Below are positions 10,345 to 19,115 of a stretch of DNA of 64,000 bases, piece after piece. Below the pieces are notes generated by a model. It worked only from the letters and a program-made list of their open reading frames with translations, ran no database searches and had not been told where the DNA came from. Numbering within the stretch: the first letter of the stretch is position 1; each line of letters opens with the position of its first letter. Source of the DNA: Citromicrobium bathyomarinum (GTDB taxonomy: Bacteria; Pseudomonadota; Alphaproteobacteria; Sphingomonadales; Sphingomonadaceae); the NCBI GenBank assembly GCA_001306305.2, contig CP155577.1, positions 2,463,501 to 2,527,500 of the forward strand, given 5' to 3'. The translations under genes and the position numbers were made by a program.

Positions 10345-10599
10345 TCAGCTATCGGCGGCGTCGATCACCGACCTGATCCACTCGTCGACCTCAGTCTCCA
10401 GCCAGACCGTGCAGCGCGGCCCGAGAGAACGGGATTTCGGAAAACAGCCTCTCTTCATACGCTCGTAGATTGCTGTCCTTTTTAAACCGACCTTACGCAT
10501 CACTTCCGGCAAGCGGATGAGCCGATCACTACTGACCGCCGGATCGGTTGACGCGTTGGGCGAGCGTTCAAGCCCCGTCCAATCAGTGAGCGAAGACAT
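10345..10599 (-). CDS. AlpA-family excisionase-like regulator
   Basis: This 84-residue protein has the small MerR-like winged helix of the AlpA family: RLPEVMRKVGLKRTAIYERM followed by a GCFPKSRSLGPR wing and WLETEVDEWI. AlpA proteins are island or prophage regulators that activate integrase genes or act as excisionases. I chose the ATG at 10599 (MSSLTDW). A TTG at 10617 would add six residues. The gene overlaps the end of the HTH gene upstream by 17 bases, so the two are co-transcribed leftward, away from the tra operon. Its presence beside the tra genes marks this as the control region of the element. Confidence 0.85.
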   Translation of the reverse strand: MSSLTDWTGLERSPNASTDPAVSSDRLIRLPEVMRKVGLKRTAIYERMKRGCFPKSRSLGPRCTVWLETEVDEWIRSVIDAADS

Positions 10600-11056
10600 G
10601 CTCGTCTCTTCGGTCAATATCTTCGAGGTGATCGGAGATCAGTCTTGCCACTCGATGAGCTGCACCTTTCGCCCACCGGGGCCGGATATCGTGAATCTGG
10701 TTTCCCAATTGCCTTTCTAGGGCCACTGGAAGTTCAGTGAGAAAGGCCTCGATGAACTCTTCGACCGGCTCCCCAATCCATTCGCGACCGCGCGCGTGGT
10801 CTCCCACCAGGCACAAGACGAGGCTGGTGGAGGCCTGTGATCCGGCTGCGTCGAGGATCGCAAGGGCTTCTTTCAGCGAGGGCGAGCGGGTGCCGGCAAG
10901 GATGCGGCGCAGGGCATCTTTATGGATTGCACTGCGCATGCCGATCTCGTGACGTGTCCGACCGCTCTGTCGCACAGCCTCTTCGAGAATGGCGCAGACC
11001 GGATCGGAGACCGAGGCTGATTCCTCTGCCAGGCGCTGGTGTTCGGTTTCCTTCAT
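10583..11056 (-). CDS. Helix-turn-helix regulator of the transfer region
   Basis: The protein is 157 residues from the ATG at 11056 (MKETEHQRL), which has AGGAAAA upstream. An earlier in-frame ATG at 11086 would add ten residues. The segment QSGRTRHEIGMRSAIHKDAL then RRILAGTRSPSLKEALAILD reads as a lambda-repressor/XRE-like helix-turn-helix. The C-terminal half has no feature I recognise. It lies head to head with the pilin gene across a 362-base divergent region that contains repeated motifs, so it is a good candidate repressor of both directions. The function is inferred from fold and position. Confidence 0.65.
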   Translation of the reverse strand: MKETEHQRLAEESASVSDPVCAILEEAVRQSGRTRHEIGMRSAIHKDALRRILAGTRSPSLKEALAILDAAGSQASTSLVLCLVGDHARGREWIGEPVEEFIEAFLTELPVALERQLGNQIHDIRPRWAKGAAHRVARLISDHLEDIDRRDEHVFAH

Positions 11057-11418
11057 TGGCGGTTTTCCTGATAGCGAATCTCTCATCCGCCGACGCTATG
11101 ACGAGACACACTCTGTAGGAAAACGAAAAGAACATAAAAGGAACCGATAGGAAGAACGCCGAGTGTCCCTTCCCGTGATTCGCGCAGATGTCGGCAGAGC
11201 TTGCGCAAAATCGAGCAACGCTGGCGCAGAATCCGGCAAGCTGCTGCGAGAATCTCGACCTGCCCGCTCGAAAACCGTCCCGAAGCGCCAAGATCGACGA
11301 ATTTTCTTGCCGCTCCTGGCGCATCTGCACGTTTGCGTTTTCCTACACCCCGCCGATTAATCGAGGAAGGAACATACAGCGAACATATCGCTGACCAATG
11401 TTCAAACGGAGTTCCTCG
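11057..11418. promoter_or_regulatory. Divergent control region between the HTH/alpA genes and the tra operon
   Basis: The 12-base sequence CGTTTTCCTACA occurs twice in opposite orientation, at 11336-11347 on the plus strand and at 11114-11125 on the minus strand. Each copy points toward the gene it precedes and stands 58-72 bases before the start codon. A tandem repeat GAACATAcaGC/GAACATAtcGC with an 11-base period lies at 11370-11391, and one more GAACATA is at 11130-11136. These are likely promoter or operator elements. The binding protein is unknown, with the adjacent HTH protein or AlpA as candidates. Confidence 0.6.
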
Positions 11419-11745
11419 ATGACCAAGACCCTCGCCCTCCCCGCCGCTTCCAAGAGCGGCATCCGCGCCCGCGACTACCTGCTCCCTGCAGCTATCGCGC
11501 TGGCTTGTGCGGGCGCCGCTTACGCCGGCGCCGACACGACCTTTGACCCGGCGCTGCAGAAGTTCACCGACTTCCTCGAAGGCTCGGGCGGCAAGATCAT
11601 CACCGTTTTGAGCCTTGCCGGCGGTCTCATCGCGCTTGCCTCGGGCCGCTTCGCGCTCGGCCAGGTCGCGGTGCCGGTGGGCGTCGGGATCGGCGTCGGC
11701 ACCGGCGTGCCGATCGTCACCTCGGTCGTCACTGCGGTCATCTGA
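11419..11745 (+). CDS. traA: F-type pilin precursor TraA
   Basis: The 108-residue protein has a long positively charged leader (MTKTLALPAASKSGIRARDY), a hydrophobic stretch ending AGAAYAGA that looks like a leader peptidase site, and two hydrophobic helices separated by a short polar loop. That is the layout of an F-type pilin subunit. The ATG at 11419 has GGAG seven bases upstream. A start at 11398 is less likely. It is the first gene of a tra operon in the F order (A-L-E-K-B-...-V-C). The call rests on topology and position more than on sequence motifs. Confidence 0.75.
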   Translation: MTKTLALPAASKSGIRARDYLLPAAIALACAGAAYAGADTTFDPALQKFTDFLEGSGGKIITVLSLAGGLIALASGRFALGQVAVPVGVGIGVGTGVPIVTSVVTAVI

Positions 11746-11771
11746 GCCGCAGCTAGCGACGGGAGGGCGGC

Positions 11772-12059
11772 ATGGCCGACAGGTACCTCGTTCCACGGCG
11801 GCTCGACGATCCGGAGCTCATCGGCTTCTGGACCATCGACGAGTTTGCGGGACTTCTCATCCCCTTCGCCTGGGGCATCCTTGCACAGCACATCATCATC
11901 GGCACAGCTCTGTCCGGGCTCACCTGGTTCGCCCTTCGAAAGGCCAAAGCTTCAGGTGCAGGGTCGAAACTGGTGCATGCTGCGTACTGGTACCTGCCGG
12001 GGAGTTTCCTCGGGCTGAAAGCCACGCCGCCCTCCCATTGCCGCCTGCTCGCAGGCTGA
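11772..12059 (+). CDS. traL: Conjugation assembly protein TraL
   Basis: The 95-residue protein has the TraL pattern: a polar N-terminus with VPRRLDDPELIGFWTIDE and then two hydrophobic segments. TraL is a small inner membrane component of F-type secretion systems needed for pilus assembly, equivalent to VirB3. GGGAGG stands five bases before the ATG. The gene lies 26 bases after traA and 12 bases before traE in the usual order. It appears intact. Confidence 0.88.
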   Translation: MADRYLVPRRLDDPELIGFWTIDEFAGLLIPFAWGILAQHIIIGTALSGLTWFALRKAKASGAGSKLVHAAYWYLPGSFLGLKATPPSHCRLLAG

Positions 12060-12071
12060 GGGAGGCCATCC

Positions 12072-12641
12072 ATGAAACACGAATTCGCCTACGAGGAAGC
12101 GCAGCGGCACTTGCGCCAACGCAATCGCTTCGCGGCGCTTGCAGCAGTGCTGGGGCTTACCAGCCTGCTCGCCGTGGGCGCCGCGGCAACGCGCGACGAG
12201 AGCGTGATCCTCGTCCCCGTGACATCCGAACGACTGACGCTCGGGAGCGACGCAACCGATGCGCACTATCTCGAGCTCGTCACCCGCGACACCGCGCTGA
12301 TGCTGCTCAACCGCGCACCCGAAAGCCTCGACTACTGGATGGAGCAGGTCCTCAAAGTGGCCGATCCGGCCGCGCACGGGAGCCTCAAGGCCGAGCTCGT
12401 CAAGATCGTCGACGAGCAGCGCGGCTCGGACATCAGCCAGGCCTTCGTGATTTCGCGGATGGAAGTCGATCCGAACGCGCTCACCGCAGTCGTTACGGGC
12501 ACGCTCAAGACCTTCGTCGGCGCGCAGGTGATCGCCAGCCAGCAGCGCCGCTTCGAGTTCAGCTGGAACCGCCGCGGCCTCAGCCTCGGTCTGACCGGCT
12601 TCCGCCAGCTCCCAACCGAAAACGAGGAGGAGAACCCATGA
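12072..12641 (+). CDS. traE: Conjugation pilus assembly protein TraE
   Basis: The 189-residue protein has a short cytoplasmic N-terminus, one transmembrane helix (about residues 19-40) and a periplasmic domain, as in TraE/VirB8-like proteins. Blocks such as VPVTSERLTLGSDATDAHYL and FVISRMEVDPN fit the family. It should sit in the inner membrane as a scaffold of the mating pore. A GGGAGG ribosome binding site precedes the ATG. The stop overlaps the traK start as ATGA. Confidence 0.88.
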   Translation: MKHEFAYEEAQRHLRQRNRFAALAAVLGLTSLLAVGAAATRDESVILVPVTSERLTLGSDATDAHYLELVTRDTALMLLNRAPESLDYWMEQVLKVADPAAHGSLKAELVKIVDEQRGSDISQAFVISRMEVDPNALTAVVTGTLKTFVGAQVIASQQRRFEFSWNRRGLSLGLTGFRQLPTENEEENP

Positions 12642-13393
12642 CGCTCCTGTCCCGCCCCTTCCCTGCCGCGCTGACCGGCGTGGCGCTCGCCGCCGCAAGC
12701 TGCGCCTATGCTACCGCAGCGCATGCCGACCAGTTCGTCGAAGCCGCCGACGGCGCAGCGATCGACTGCGTGCTCGCACGCGGCGCGCTGACCCGCATCG
12801 CGCTCGTCAACGACGGCTTCGCCAATGTCTCCAAGATGGCGAGCGGCTATCCCTACAACGATTTCGAGGTGACCCACGAGCCGGTCCGCGGCGACATCTA
12901 CGTCTCGGTGCCGCTGCAATATGCGAGTGCGAAGGTCAGCTTCTTTGCCACCAGCAACGCGGGCTACGTCTACAAGTTCGCCTGCCGCGTCGATGGCGAG
13001 GACGCGAGCCAGCTCTTCGTCACCAACCCTTCGCTCGCAAGGCCAGATGCTGCCGACTGGGAAAGCCAAGCCCCAACCCGGGAGGAGGCTGCGATCCGCC
13101 TGATCGAGGCGATGGCGAGCGATGCTGTGCTGCCCGGTTTCCGGGCGCGCGCCGAGCTCGCGCGCCCGCGCCGCACCGACAGCCTCGAGGTCCAGCAGGT
13201 CGCTGAATACGAGGGCGCCGAGCTCACCGGCCAGGCCTTCACGCTGCGTAATCTTGGCCCCGCACCTATCAACCTCTCCAGCGAACGCGAGGCTCCCGCA
13301 GGCGCGCTCGCCTTTGCCTTTGGCCGCGACACGATCGCCCCCGGCGAGACCACCCAGGCCTTCCTCGTCTTCGCCAAGGGAGGGCTCGAATAA
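12638..13393 (+). CDS. traK: Type IV secretion periplasmic protein TraK
   Basis: From the ATG at 12638, inside the ATGA overlap with traE, the product is 251 residues. It has a signal peptide ending near ATAAHA and a periplasmic body. TraK is the VirB9-like secretin component that joins TraB and TraV in the outer membrane core of F-type systems. The C-terminal block VQQVAEYEGAELTGQAFTLR matches the conserved region of the family. The same frame is open far upstream across traA-traE, but that part only shadows other genes, so the short start is right. Confidence 0.85.
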   Translation: MTLLSRPFPAALTGVALAAASCAYATAAHADQFVEAADGAAIDCVLARGALTRIALVNDGFANVSKMASGYPYNDFEVTHEPVRGDIYVSVPLQYASAKVSFFATSNAGYVYKFACRVDGEDASQLFVTNPSLARPDAADWESQAPTREEAAIRLIEAMASDAVLPGFRARAELARPRRTDSLEVQQVAEYEGAELTGQAFTLRNLGPAPINLSSEREAPAGALAFAFGRDTIAPGETTQAFLVFAKGGLE

Positions 13394-14688
13394 TGGCCGA
13401 CACCGAAACCCCGACAACTGCCGCAGAGCAGCCGCGCGACGAAAGCCGCTCCGAAGCCCGACGCGACCTGAACAAGACCGTCGCGCAGCGCCAGAAGCTG
13501 CTCCTCGCAGGCATCGGCGGGGTCGCGCTCATTGCCGGTTCGATGTTTATCTTTGGCGACGACGACGCGGAGGATGGAGAAGGCGCGGGTTCGACCACGA
13601 TCGAGACCGGCGCGCTGGTCAACCGCAACCTCGCTAGCCGAGAGTTCGTAGCCGTCTACGGCAACCGGCTCGATGCGCAGGGCCGCGCGATCAAGGACCT
13701 CCAGGCGAGCCAGCTCCCCAAGGCCTCGATCGAGCAGGAACTCGAGACGCTGCGCGGCGAGAACGCGCGGATGCTGAGCGACGGCCAGGCGGCGATCGAC
13801 GCGATCTCGGCCGAGAACGCGGCGCTGCGCTCCGAACTCGAGACCCAGCGCGCCAATCCTCCGGTCGCGCCCGTCGCCCCGCTCGATCCCCGCGCACCGG
13901 GCGCCGCACCCGCCGCCCTCGATCCAAGCGCTGGCCCCATGGCCGAGCCAAAGGCGAGCCTGGTGAGCTTCACCGGCGAAAAGTCCGGCGCGGCAAGCAA
14001 GAAGGTCGACGCCAATGCGCCGCAGCTGCTGCTCGAGGCGAGCCGCGACTACCTGCCGCCCAACAGCTACGCGCCGGCAACCGTGATCGTCGGGGTCGAT
14101 GCCTCGACCGGGGTTACCAGCCAGAGCGATCCGCTGCCCGTGGTGCTGCGCATCACCGGCCCCGCGCGCTCGGTGCTGAAGGGCAATCGCCTGCTTACGA
14201 CCGATCTCACCGGCTGCCTCGTCAACGGCGCGGCACGCGGCGACCTCTCGGCCGAGAAGGTCTATGTCAAGCTGGTGCGCATGACCTGCGCGCAGCCCGG
14301 CGGGCGCTACGCGGTGAGCGAGGTCAAGGGGTTCATCGCCTTTGCCGGCAAGTCCGGCGTGCGCGGCCGTGTCGTCAGCCGCGAAGGCAGCCTTGTCAGC
14401 CAGGCGCTGCTGGCCGGGATCGTCGGCGGGTTCGGACGCGGATTTTCGGCCAACGCCAACGGTGTCTTTGCCGGGCAGATCGGCAGCGACGGCAAGCGCG
14501 AGGCGCTCTCGCCAACCGACATCCTAGCGGGCGGCTTCGGCCAGGGCGCGGGCGAAGCCGCCGACACGGTCAGCAAATATCTCATCGAACGCGCAGAACA
14601 GTACCAACCCGTCGTCGAGATGCCGACCGGCATCCAGGTCGAGATCGTCTTCCTCGACGGCGTCCATGTCCGGAGCACAGACCAATGA
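13393..14688 (+). CDS. traB: Conjugation core protein TraB (VirB10-like)
   Basis: The 431-residue protein has a cytoplasmic N-terminus, a single membrane helix (LLLAGIGGVALIAGSMFIFG), a coiled-coil stretch (about residues 90-150) and a Pro/Ala-rich linker. The C-terminal half is the VirB10-like beta-barrel domain (LLLEASRDYLPPNSYAPATV, then TDLTGCLVNGAARGDLS). TraB spans both membranes and couples the energy source to the outer membrane pore. Its start shares one base with the traK stop, and its stop overlaps dsbC. It is complete and of normal length. Confidence 0.92.
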   Translation: MADTETPTTAAEQPRDESRSEARRDLNKTVAQRQKLLLAGIGGVALIAGSMFIFGDDDAEDGEGAGSTTIETGALVNRNLASREFVAVYGNRLDAQGRAIKDLQASQLPKASIEQELETLRGENARMLSDGQAAIDAISAENAALRSELETQRANPPVAPVAPLDPRAPGAAPAALDPSAGPMAEPKASLVSFTGEKSGAASKKVDANAPQLLLEASRDYLPPNSYAPATVIVGVDASTGVTSQSDPLPVVLRITGPARSVLKGNRLLTTDLTGCLVNGAARGDLSAEKVYVKLVRMTCAQPGGRYAVSEVKGFIAFAGKSGVRGRVVSREGSLVSQALLAGIVGGFGRGFSANANGVFAGQIGSDGKREALSPTDILAGGFGQGAGEAADTVSKYLIERAEQYQPVVEMPTGIQVEIVFLDGVHVRSTDQ

Positions 14689-15554
14689 ATTTTTCCCACC
14701 ATCGGCCGGGCCTGAAAGCCCGCGCCGCGCACATTTCGCTTGCTGCCGCCAGCGCAGCCGCCCTCCTCACCAGCGGCGTTGCCGTGCTGACCGCCATGCC
14801 CGCGCAGGCCGCCATTGCCCGCGATGTCGTCCAGGCGCTCAAGCTCAGGCTCCCGAAAACTCCGATCGACGCGCTCGACTGCACAAGCTTCGCGCCGTGG
14901 TGCGAGGTCGTCTCGGGAGAGACGCTGTTCTACACCGACCAAGCCGCGCGCTATCTCTTCGTCGGGAGGCTCTACGATCTCGCAGAGCGGCGCGACGTCA
15001 CCGCGACGCGCCTGCTCGAGCTCAATCCCGACTTGCTCGCCGCCGGAGCCGCGCGCGCTTCGGGCCGCACCGAAGCTTCAGGCAGCGAAGCCCCGCCCGC
15101 ACCGGCCAAGGCAAAGGTCGACCTCTCGCAGCTCCCTCGTGAGGGGGCGATCCGCTGGGGCAACCCCAAGGGTCCGCGGCTCGTGGTCTTCTCCGATTTC
15201 CAGTGCGGCTACTGCAAGAAGCTCACCGGCGAACTCGAGCAGGCGGGCGTACTGGTCGAGGAACGGCCGATCTCGATCTTCGGTGCGGCGAGCCGGCGCC
15301 TTTCGGAAAGTGTCCTTTGCGCCAGCGATCCGGTCGCGGCGCTACACGATGCCTATACCGGCAAGCACGTGCCGCGCCCCGCCAGCTGCAAGGCGATCCG
15401 TGCGCTCGACGCCAACGAGGCCTTTGCTCATGCCAACGGCTTTGCCGGGACCCCGGTGATCGTGCGCGCAAGCGATGGCGCAGTGCTGCACGGCTACCGC
15501 GACGCCCGGGCGCTCCACCGCTTCGCCAACCAGCGCCCCGGAGCAGGCCAATGA
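14685..15554 (+). CDS. DsbC-family periplasmic thiol-disulphide isomerase of the tra operon
   Basis: The 289-residue protein begins with a signal peptide (ending near MPAQA). It has a helical/linker N-terminal half and a C-terminal thioredoxin-fold domain with VVFSDFQCGYCKKL, a CxxC redox site of sequence CGYC. The cis-proline loop GTPVIV is present near the end. Such proteins, like TrbB of F, help disulphide-rich transfer proteins fold in the periplasm. It sits between traB and traV with ATGA overlaps on both sides, so it is an integral operon member. The N-terminal half is longer than in plain DsbC, and I do not recognise it. Confidence 0.85.
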   Translation: MNFSHHRPGLKARAAHISLAAASAAALLTSGVAVLTAMPAQAAIARDVVQALKLRLPKTPIDALDCTSFAPWCEVVSGETLFYTDQAARYLFVGRLYDLAERRDVTATRLLELNPDLLAAGAARASGRTEASGSEAPPAPAKAKVDLSQLPREGAIRWGNPKGPRLVVFSDFQCGYCKKLTGELEQAGVLVEERPISIFGAASRRLSESVLCASDPVAALHDAYTGKHVPRPASCKAIRALDANEAFAHANGFAGTPVIVRASDGAVLHGYRDARALHRFANQRPGAGQ

Positions 15555-16165
15555 GCGCGCGTCACTTGAGGGCAATCGCGGCTGTAGGCCTTGCCGCGAG
15601 CATCGCCGGATGCGCCACGCTCGGCGGCAATGTCAAAGGAGACTTCGACTGCCGCGCGCCCGAGGGCAGCTGCGCGCCCACCACGCTGATCGACAGTGCG
15701 GCGCTCGGCGAAGCTGGCATCGGTTCAGCTCCGGGCGTTGCGACCAATCAGCCTCCTCTCCCGACTGGCCCGCGCTTGGCGAGCGCCCGGTCGCTGCGGA
15801 TCGTCATCGCTGCCTATCGCGACGCGGCGGGCCGGGACCACGAGGCGCGCGTCGTCCATGTCGCGCTGCCCGATCATCCCGCCGAGAGCTGGCATGCCCC
15901 GCGCTCGACCGGCGAAGTGCTCCGCGCGCTCGGACGCGCGGGCGACAGTGCGCGAACGCCGCCTGCACCGACAGGCCAGGAGAGTGCGCCTGTCATCGAT
16001 TCCCCTCCCCTGCAGCTGCCCGAGGTCCTGGTTATCCCCTCCCAGGTTCCGGAAGCGCAGGCCGGCGTTTCGGCGCCGGTCACCGGGGCACCTGGCCGTC
16101 CCCCCTCCCCCGGCCGGGTGCCCCACCCTGTTTCGCCCGGCGAACCCGAAGGAGAGAGCCGATGA
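15551..16165 (+). CDS. traV: Outer membrane lipoprotein TraV
   Basis: From the ATG at 15551 the protein has 204 residues. It begins with a lipoprotein signal (AAVGLAASIAGCATLGG), the lipidated residue being the Cys of the AGC lipobox. The mature start GNVKGDFDCRAPEGSC matches the cysteine-containing N-terminus of TraV. The C-terminal part is rich in Pro. TraV anchors the TraB/TraK core complex in the outer membrane, like VirB7. It overlaps dsbC (ATGA) and traC. Confidence 0.85.
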   Translation: MSARHLRAIAAVGLAASIAGCATLGGNVKGDFDCRAPEGSCAPTTLIDSAALGEAGIGSAPGVATNQPPLPTGPRLASARSLRIVIAAYRDAAGRDHEARVVHVALPDHPAESWHAPRSTGEVLRALGRAGDSARTPPAPTGQESAPVIDSPPLQLPEVLVIPSQVPEAQAGVSAPVTGAPGRPPSPGRVPHPVSPGEPEGESR

Positions 16166-18711
16166 ACCTTTCGCTCGCTTCCGCGCGCGATGCGCTGCTC
16201 TCGGGCCTGTTCGGCGATGCACGGCAGGCCGACCATGCCCGGCCTTGCTTCGCGCTCGACATGCTCTCGGACTGGCTCCCCTACCGCGTCTACGACGAAG
16301 GACCGGGCCTCTACCGCAATGCGCATTCGAAGGGCTTCGTCCTCGAAGTGACCCCGCTGATCGGGGCGGACGAGCGCACCGGCGAGATCCTCGGGCAATT
16401 CTTCTCCGAGAGCCTGCCGCAAGGCGCCTGCCTCCAGGTCCTGAACTTCGCGTCCCCGCGCATCGGCGCCATCGTTGGCCCCTGGTTCGCGCCGCGTTAC
16501 GAGCAGGGCGGGATCTACGAAGCCATCGCCAAGGCGCGGACCTACCGTCTCTACGACCTCGTCTGGAAGTCGGGCTCGGCACACGCCCCGTTCCATGCGC
16601 GCCATGTGCGTCTCGTGCTTTCGCTTGGCGTTCCGGTGCCCGGAAACGTCACCGATGCAGAACTCACCGAATGCCGCGACGGGATGGCGGGGATGCTGAA
16701 CTCGCTCGGTCTTGCATCGAACAGGCTCGAACCGGCCGGACTTCTCGCGCTGATCGACGAGCTCACCTCTCCGACAACTGCGCGCGAGCCCGATCTCACC
16801 CACTGGAACCGCGAGGACACGCTCAACGTCCAGGCGATCCGCCGCGATATCGAACTCGAGGTCGAGGACGACCGGCTGATCCTCCGAACCGAGCGGTTCC
16901 GGGAGACCGGACGTAGCCGCGATGGCGTACCCCAGATGGGCACCTGCTATCCCGACCGCTTTGATGTGCGCCATTACGGCGTACGCTCGACGCCCGAACG
17001 CTGGGCGCCGTGGGAATGCGCGCGTCTCATCGGCGACATGTTCACCGACAAACTGCGCTTTCCCTGTCCTGCCGCAACCATGCTGTGCCTCCACTATCCC
17101 GACCAGGAAGCGGCCTCGGCGCGTGCGGGCTACAAGTTCATGCGCACCACCAGCCTTTCGGAGACGAAGAGCGCGCGCTTCCTCCCCAGGCTTGGCGAGC
17201 AATCGGCCGAGTGGAAGCACGTCCAGGCCGAGCTCCAGGCCGGCAAAAAGCTGGTGAAACTCTTCTACGGCCTCACCACTATCTCGCCGCTGGGGGACGG
17301 CGATGCGCACGAACGCACGGTCAAGGCGATCTACAAGGCCGCCGGTTGGGACCTTGCCGACGAGCGGTTCCTCCAGCTGCAGGGCCTGGTCGCGGCATTC
17401 CCGCTGAGCCTCGCCGACGGGCTCGTCCACGATCTTGCGCGCCTCAAGCGATTTCGCACTATGCTCTCGACCACCGCGGCGAACATCGCCCCGCTCCAGG
17501 GCGAGTATCTCGGCGGCGAGATTCCGCACCTGCTGTTGCTCGGACGCCGCGGCCAGCCCTTCTTCTGGTCGCCGTTCGAGAACAAGGCCGGCAACCACAA
17601 TATCGCGATCTGCGGCAAGTCGGGTTCGGGCAAGTCGGTGCTGCTGCAGGAGCTCTGCGCCGCGCTGCGCGGAGCCGGCGCCAAGGTCGTGGTGATCGAC
17701 GACGGGCGCAGCTTCGAGCATTCGGTCAAACTGCAGGGCGGCCGCTTCGTCGAGTTCACCCTCGCCTCGGGCTTTTCGCTCAACCCGTTTTCGATGGTCG
17801 ACGATGTCCGTGCGCACGAGGATGAGGACTACCGGCTCGACTGCTTTGCGATGATCAAGGCGATCGTCGGCCAGATGGCGCGGCCAAGCGCCGCCCCCTC
17901 GGACACCGAACGCGGACTCATCGACCGCGCGGTCACACACGTCTGGAATGCGCTCGGCAGCGGCGGCGCGATCGACGACGTCGCGCATGCCCTCCATCAG
18001 AGCGAGAACGAGGCGGGCAAGGACCTGGCGACCGCGATCGCGCCCTTCTGCCGGGGCGGCAGCTATGCCGGGTTCTTCTCAGGCAAAGAGAGTTTCGCGC
18101 TCGAGGACGATTTCACCGTCTTCGAAATGAGCGACCTTGCAAGTCGCGAGGAACTCAGAAGCGTTGTGCTCTCGGCGATCATGTTCATGACCGGCCAGGC
18201 GATGACGCGCTCGTCGCGAGCCACCAAGAAGCTGCTGCTGATCGACGAGGCCTGGGCGATGCTCAAGGGCGGCTCGATGGGCGAGTTCGTCGAGACCTAC
18301 GCCCGCACCGCGCGCAAATACGGCGGCGCGCTGGCGACCGCCACCCAGTCCTTGAACGACTATTACAAGTCCGATGGCGCGCGCGCCGCGCTCGAGAACA
18401 GCGACTGGATGCTCGTGCTTCAGCAGAAGCCCGAGACGATCGCCGATTTCCGGAAGGAAGCGCGGCTCGACATGGACGACCGCACCGAGACGCTGATCCG
18501 CAGCCTCAAGCGCTCGGGCACCGAGTACAGCGAGATCTACCTGAAGGGTCCCGAGGTCGAAGCGGTCGGGCGGCTCGTGCTCGATCCGCTCTCCGCGACG
18601 ATCTTCTCCTCCGATCCCGACACCTATGCCGCAATCCACCGCCATGTCGAAAATGGCATGCCGCTGGAACGCGCGGTCGCGCTCGTCGCGGGCGTGGAAG
18701 GAGGCGCATGA
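16162..18711 (+). CDS. traC: Conjugation ATPase TraC (VirB4-like)
   Basis: The 849-residue ATPase is the motor of F-type pilus assembly. It starts at the ATG at 16162, the longer open frame upstream being a shadow of dsbC and traV. The Walker A loop GKSGSGKS is at residues 485-492 and the Walker B LLLIDEAW ends in Asp695-Glu696. The N-terminal TraC domain (CFALDMLSDWLPYRVYDE) and the ATATQSLNDY sensor region are typical. The gene is complete, and its stop overlaps the next start (ATGA). The intact motor contrasts with the loss of all later tra genes. Confidence 0.93.
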   Translation: MNLSLASARDALLSGLFGDARQADHARPCFALDMLSDWLPYRVYDEGPGLYRNAHSKGFVLEVTPLIGADERTGEILGQFFSESLPQGACLQVLNFASPRIGAIVGPWFAPRYEQGGIYEAIAKARTYRLYDLVWKSGSAHAPFHARHVRLVLSLGVPVPGNVTDAELTECRDGMAGMLNSLGLASNRLEPAGLLALIDELTSPTTAREPDLTHWNREDTLNVQAIRRDIELEVEDDRLILRTERFRETGRSRDGVPQMGTCYPDRFDVRHYGVRSTPERWAPWECARLIGDMFTDKLRFPCPAATMLCLHYPDQEAASARAGYKFMRTTSLSETKSARFLPRLGEQSAEWKHVQAELQAGKKLVKLFYGLTTISPLGDGDAHERTVKAIYKAAGWDLADERFLQLQGLVAAFPLSLADGLVHDLARLKRFRTMLSTTAANIAPLQGEYLGGEIPHLLLLGRRGQPFFWSPFENKAGNHNIAICGKSGSGKSVLLQELCAALRGAGAKVVVIDDGRSFEHSVKLQGGRFVEFTLASGFSLNPFSMVDDVRAHEDEDYRLDCFAMIKAIVGQMARPSAAPSDTERGLIDRAVTHVWNALGSGGAIDDVAHALHQSENEAGKDLATAIAPFCRGGSYAGFFSGKESFALEDDFTVFEMSDLASREELRSVVLSAIMFMTGQAMTRSSRATKKLLLIDEAWAMLKGGSMGEFVETYARTARKYGGALATATQSLNDYYKSDGARAALENSDWMLVLQQKPETIADFRKEARLDMDDRTETLIRSLKRSGTEYSEIYLKGPEVEAVGRLVLDPLSATIFSSDPDTYAAIHRHVENGMPLERAVALVAGVEGGA

Positions 18712-19115
18712 TGGTGCTCGAGACCACCACGCTCGTAGATCGCGTGCCGCTTCCGTCAGTCAGACGAGCCCGCGACAAGCATCGGCAGACCGACTGGCTG
18801 GCACTGTTCCAGGGCACCTGCCTGGTGCTGATCGAAGCGGCAGGCTTCGCGGCGAGCACACTGCTGCTGGTCCTCGGCCTGCCGCTGTTCGTGTTCCTGG
18901 CTGTAGCAGGCTGGGACCTCACGGCGCTGTTCGCGCAGCTCGGCAATCTTGCCGACCATTACCGCACCGCTGAACCTGTCGCGCGCCGCTTCTTTGCGCA
19001 GGACCTCCAGATCGCCTTCCTCATCGCTTCCGGCGGTCTCGCCTTGCTGCGCCTGCCAAGCTTCCTGCGCAGCCTCGACCGCCGCCTCTCCGAAGGATCT
19101 CCTCGCCATGGCTAG
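18708..19115 (+). CDS. Small membrane protein of the tra operon, function unknown
   Basis: The 135-residue protein has a soluble N-terminus, a long hydrophobic stretch (about residues 35-70, probably two helices) and a further hydrophobic segment near 100-115. I do not recognise the family. It is placed between traC and trbI with overlaps on both sides (ATGA with traC, 8 bases with trbI), so it is almost certainly translated with them. An inner membrane role in the transfer channel is likely but only inferred from position. Confidence 0.7.
   Translation: MMVLETTTLVDRVPLPSVRRARDKHRQTDWLALFQGTCLVLIEAAGFAASTLLLVLGLPLFVFLAVAGWDLTALFAQLGNLADHYRTAEPVARRFFAQDLQIAFLIASGGLALLRLPSFLRSLDRRLSEGSPRHG

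Noticed and set aside
11083-11796. A 237-codon minus-strand frame across the tra control region
   Set aside because: It would cover traA and the repeated operator motifs, and its composition is repetitive Arg/Asp/Gly.
15874-17997. A 707-codon minus-strand open frame opposite traV and traC
   Set aside because: It is antisense to two genes with clear motifs and has no ribosome binding site or domain.
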